64,000 nt of DNA from Fibrobacterota bacterium (GTDB lineage Bacteria > Fibrobacterota > Fibrobacteria > UBA11236). Numbering within the stretch: the stretch's first letter is position 1; each line of letters begins with the position of its first letter. Under the pieces are notes generated by a model that was not told the origin of the DNA, did not search any database, and saw nothing but the letters and a program-made list of their open reading frames with translations. Made by a program: the position numbers and the translations under genes. This document shows, piece by piece, positions 62,486 through 64,000 of this stretch. Location of the stretch: positions 1 to 64,000 of the forward strand of contig JAHFCH010000007.1 of assembly GCA_023249635.1 (NCBI GenBank), written 5' to 3'.

Positions 62486-64000
62486 TTGCGCGTCCCACAT
62501 CCCCTTCCCGTATTCTTTACCTTCCTGCTCGCCTTGGCAATCCCCGCCAGCGCCCTACGCCCCGGTATCCCGCGTGTTACCTGGTTCACGGAGCATTTCA
62601 GCCTCACCATCGACGAGAGCAAGCAGGATCTGCTGCCCAAGGCCGCCGCCATCGCGGAAGAGTGCTGGGCCAAGGAAAGCAAATTCTTCGAGTTCGCCCC
62701 GCCGGGCCGCATCCAGATCGTACTGCTCGATGAGCAGGACTACGCCAACGGCTACGCCTACTCGACCCAGGAATGGGTCGTGGTCTACATGCACTCCGCC
62801 GAGCATCTGTTGCGCGGCCGCACACGCTGGCTGCAAGGCGTGCTGGCCCACGAAATCGGCCACGTCTTCACCCTGCGCAAGATGGGCGAAGACTCGTATT
62901 TCCTGGGCGCCGATCTCTTCCATCGCTGGAACGGCAAAGGCCCTTCCTATTTCCATGAGAGCTTCGATTGGCGTTACGGCCAAGTGCCGCCCTGGCTCGC
63001 CGAAGGCTTGGCGCAATACGCGGCGGGGGTATGCGGATACGACACCCTGGATACCCATCGCCAGATGGTCCTGCGCGTCGCCGCCGGATCCGGACAACTG
63101 CTCAGCCTGGCCGAACTCAAGGCCTTCGCCTGGGACGGCCGCCGCAACGAGATGATCTACACGCAGGGATATGCCCTGGTCACCTACTTCTACAAGACAT
63201 ACGGTCCCAAGGCCATGAACCTGTATCTCGACAAGGCCGGCCGCGGTGGCTGGCGCGGGGCTTTCAAGGAGGCCTTCGGTAAGGACCTGGCCGACCTGTA
63301 CGCCGATTGGCGCAAGGCTCTGGAGGCGGGAGTGCATTGGGAGGAAAACGCCGACGGCGGATACGTGCTGCCCGAACCTGCCGGCCCCTGGTCGGTGGAA
63401 ACCTTCCCCACCCCGCTCCGCGAAGGCCGCTTCCTCTATCTCTCCGCGCGGGACAATGATCATGGCGCCACCGATCTCTGGCTCGGCGATGCCCAGGGCC
63501 ATGCGTCCAAGCTATACCAGAACGTCACCTCCATCAACGCCGACGGGGACGGCAAGTCGGCCTATTTCACGGCCACGCGCTACGCCTTTTTGCAAGGTGA
63601 AGAGGTTTCCGATCTCTACTTCTACGACGGCGAGGAAGGCTCCATCGCCAAGCTCACCTCCCACGGCCGCATGCTCCGCGGTTGCGCCTCCGCGGGCATC
63701 GTCTACGGATTGCGCAATGACCTGGGGCGCACGAGCATCGTGAAGATCGCGAAAGGGGAATGGACGACGATCTTCACCGCCCCGGAGACCTTCGAGATCA
63801 CCGACCTCGCCCCCGGCCGCAACCCCGGCAGCCTTACCCTGGGAACCACCTCCGGGTTCGGCAATGACCTGCGCGAACTCGAGCTCGGCAGCCTGGAGCT
63901 CAATCCCCTGGCGGCTTCGCCGCAGGAAGAGGTCGACCCGCATTGGAGCGGCGACACCCTATACTTCTCCGCCGATTACTCGGGCAACTTCGAGGCTTAC
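62486..64000 (+). CDS. Secreted metallopeptidase with propeller domain, 3' truncated by window edge
   Basis: The frame is open from the tandem stops at 62471-62476 to the last base, giving at least 505 residues. The only start codon in phase before the signal peptide is TTG at 62486; the product begins RVPHPLPVFFTFLLALAIPASA, a good signal peptide. HEIGH (H122-E123-x-x-H126) in VLAHEIGHVFTLRK, with a later Glu in WLAEGLAQY, gives the gluzincin/MA-clan zinc site. The section after about residue 310 has propeller-type strands (RFLYLSARDNDHG, SINADGDGKSAYFTATR), as in peptidase-plus-TolB-like-propeller proteins. A periplasmic or surface protease is inferred. The remainder is outside the window. 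Confidence 0.75.
   Translation, partial: MRVPHPLPVFFTFLLALAIPASALRPGIPRVTWFTEHFSLTIDESKQDLLPKAAAIAEECWAKESKFFEFAPPGRIQIVLLDEQDYANGYAYSTQEWVVVYMHSAEHLLRGRTRWLQGVLAHEIGHVFTLRKMGEDSYFLGADLFHRWNGKGPSYFHESFDWRYGQVPPWLAEGLAQYAAGVCGYDTLDTHRQMVLRVAAGSGQLLSLAELKAFAWDGRRNEMIYTQGYALVTYFYKTYGPKAMNLYLDKAGRGGWRGAFKEAFGKDLADLYADWRKALEAGVHWEENADGGYVLPEPAGPWSVETFPTPLREGRFLYLSARDNDHGATDLWLGDAQGHASKLYQNVTSINADGDGKSAYFTATRYAFLQGEEVSDLYFYDGEEGSIAKLTSHGRMLRGCASAGIVYGLRNDLGRTSIVKIAKGEWTTIFTAPETFEITDLAPGRNPGSLTLGTTSGFGNDLRELELGSLELNPLAASPQEEVDPHWSGDTLYFSADYSGNFEAY

Overview
The window looks like a chromosomal segment of a GC-rich, Gram-negative bacterium, most likely an uncultured member of the FCB group and plausibly Fibrobacterota. 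The signs are many secreted glycoside hydrolases and esterases, outer-membrane beta-barrels, lipoproteins, frequent 4-base ATGA/GTGA gene overlaps, and short degenerate C-terminal tails on secreted proteins that resemble type IX secretion sorting domains. The phylum is an inference. No rRNA, tRNA, CRISPR array, prophage or intact insertion sequence was seen. Both edges cut through genes.

Layout. (1) 2-10874, plus strand: three large outer-membrane proteins (two clear paralogues), a translationally coupled leaderless GH20 hexosaminidase, a terminator, then two secreted GH18 chitinases. This reads as a chitin-degradation and uptake locus without SusC/SusD. (2) 11007-25011, minus strand: eleven tightly packed genes, nearly all joined by ATGA or GTGA overlaps. 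In transcription order they are CDP-alcohol phosphatidyltransferase, YegS-type lipid kinase, CdsA-like cytidylyltransferase, class I HMG-CoA reductase, GNAT protein, OleC-like AMP-ligase, UbiA prenyltransferase, a PEP-synthase-like phosphotransferase, an AurF-like diiron oxygenase, a SRPBCC protein and an MMPL exporter. This is the most striking part of the window. It looks like an undescribed pathway that makes, decorates and exports an isoprenoid-containing (phospho)lipid. (3) 25101-27874: a small Lys/Ala/Pro-rich protein and a GH81 endo-beta-1,3-glucanase.

(4) 28032-35598: orphan hybrid histidine kinase, secreted YWTD propeller, TreY, and a secreted BNR-type propeller. (5) 35887-37826: two tandem paralogous lipoproteins with matching promoter-distal elements. 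(6) 38106-54615: accessory secretome containing a glucose/sorbosone-dehydrogenase-like protein, CE1 and CE6 esterases, two DUF1080 proteins, GH16, a third GH18, a clan-A glycosidase, lipoproteins and a barrel/propeptide pair. It is interleaved with a RibD/DHFR-like enzyme, a cation transporter, and two gene remnants (a concanavalin-like fragment and half a VOC domain). (7) 54823-64000: M6 metalloprotease with a chitin-binding tail, a propeller protein, a TreS-maltokinase fusion, a small protein, and a metallopeptidase/propeller protein running off the right edge.

How the genes fit together: the secreted enzymes cover chitin (GH18 x3, GH20, chitin-binding protease), beta-1,3-glucan (GH81, GH16) and acetylated or feruloylated plant polysaccharide (CE1, CE6), which suggests a degrader of fungal, insect and plant cell-wall material. 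TreY and TreS-Mak connect to trehalose and glycogen metabolism. The lipid operon sits between the chitin and beta-glucan loci, but nothing in the sequence ties it functionally to them.
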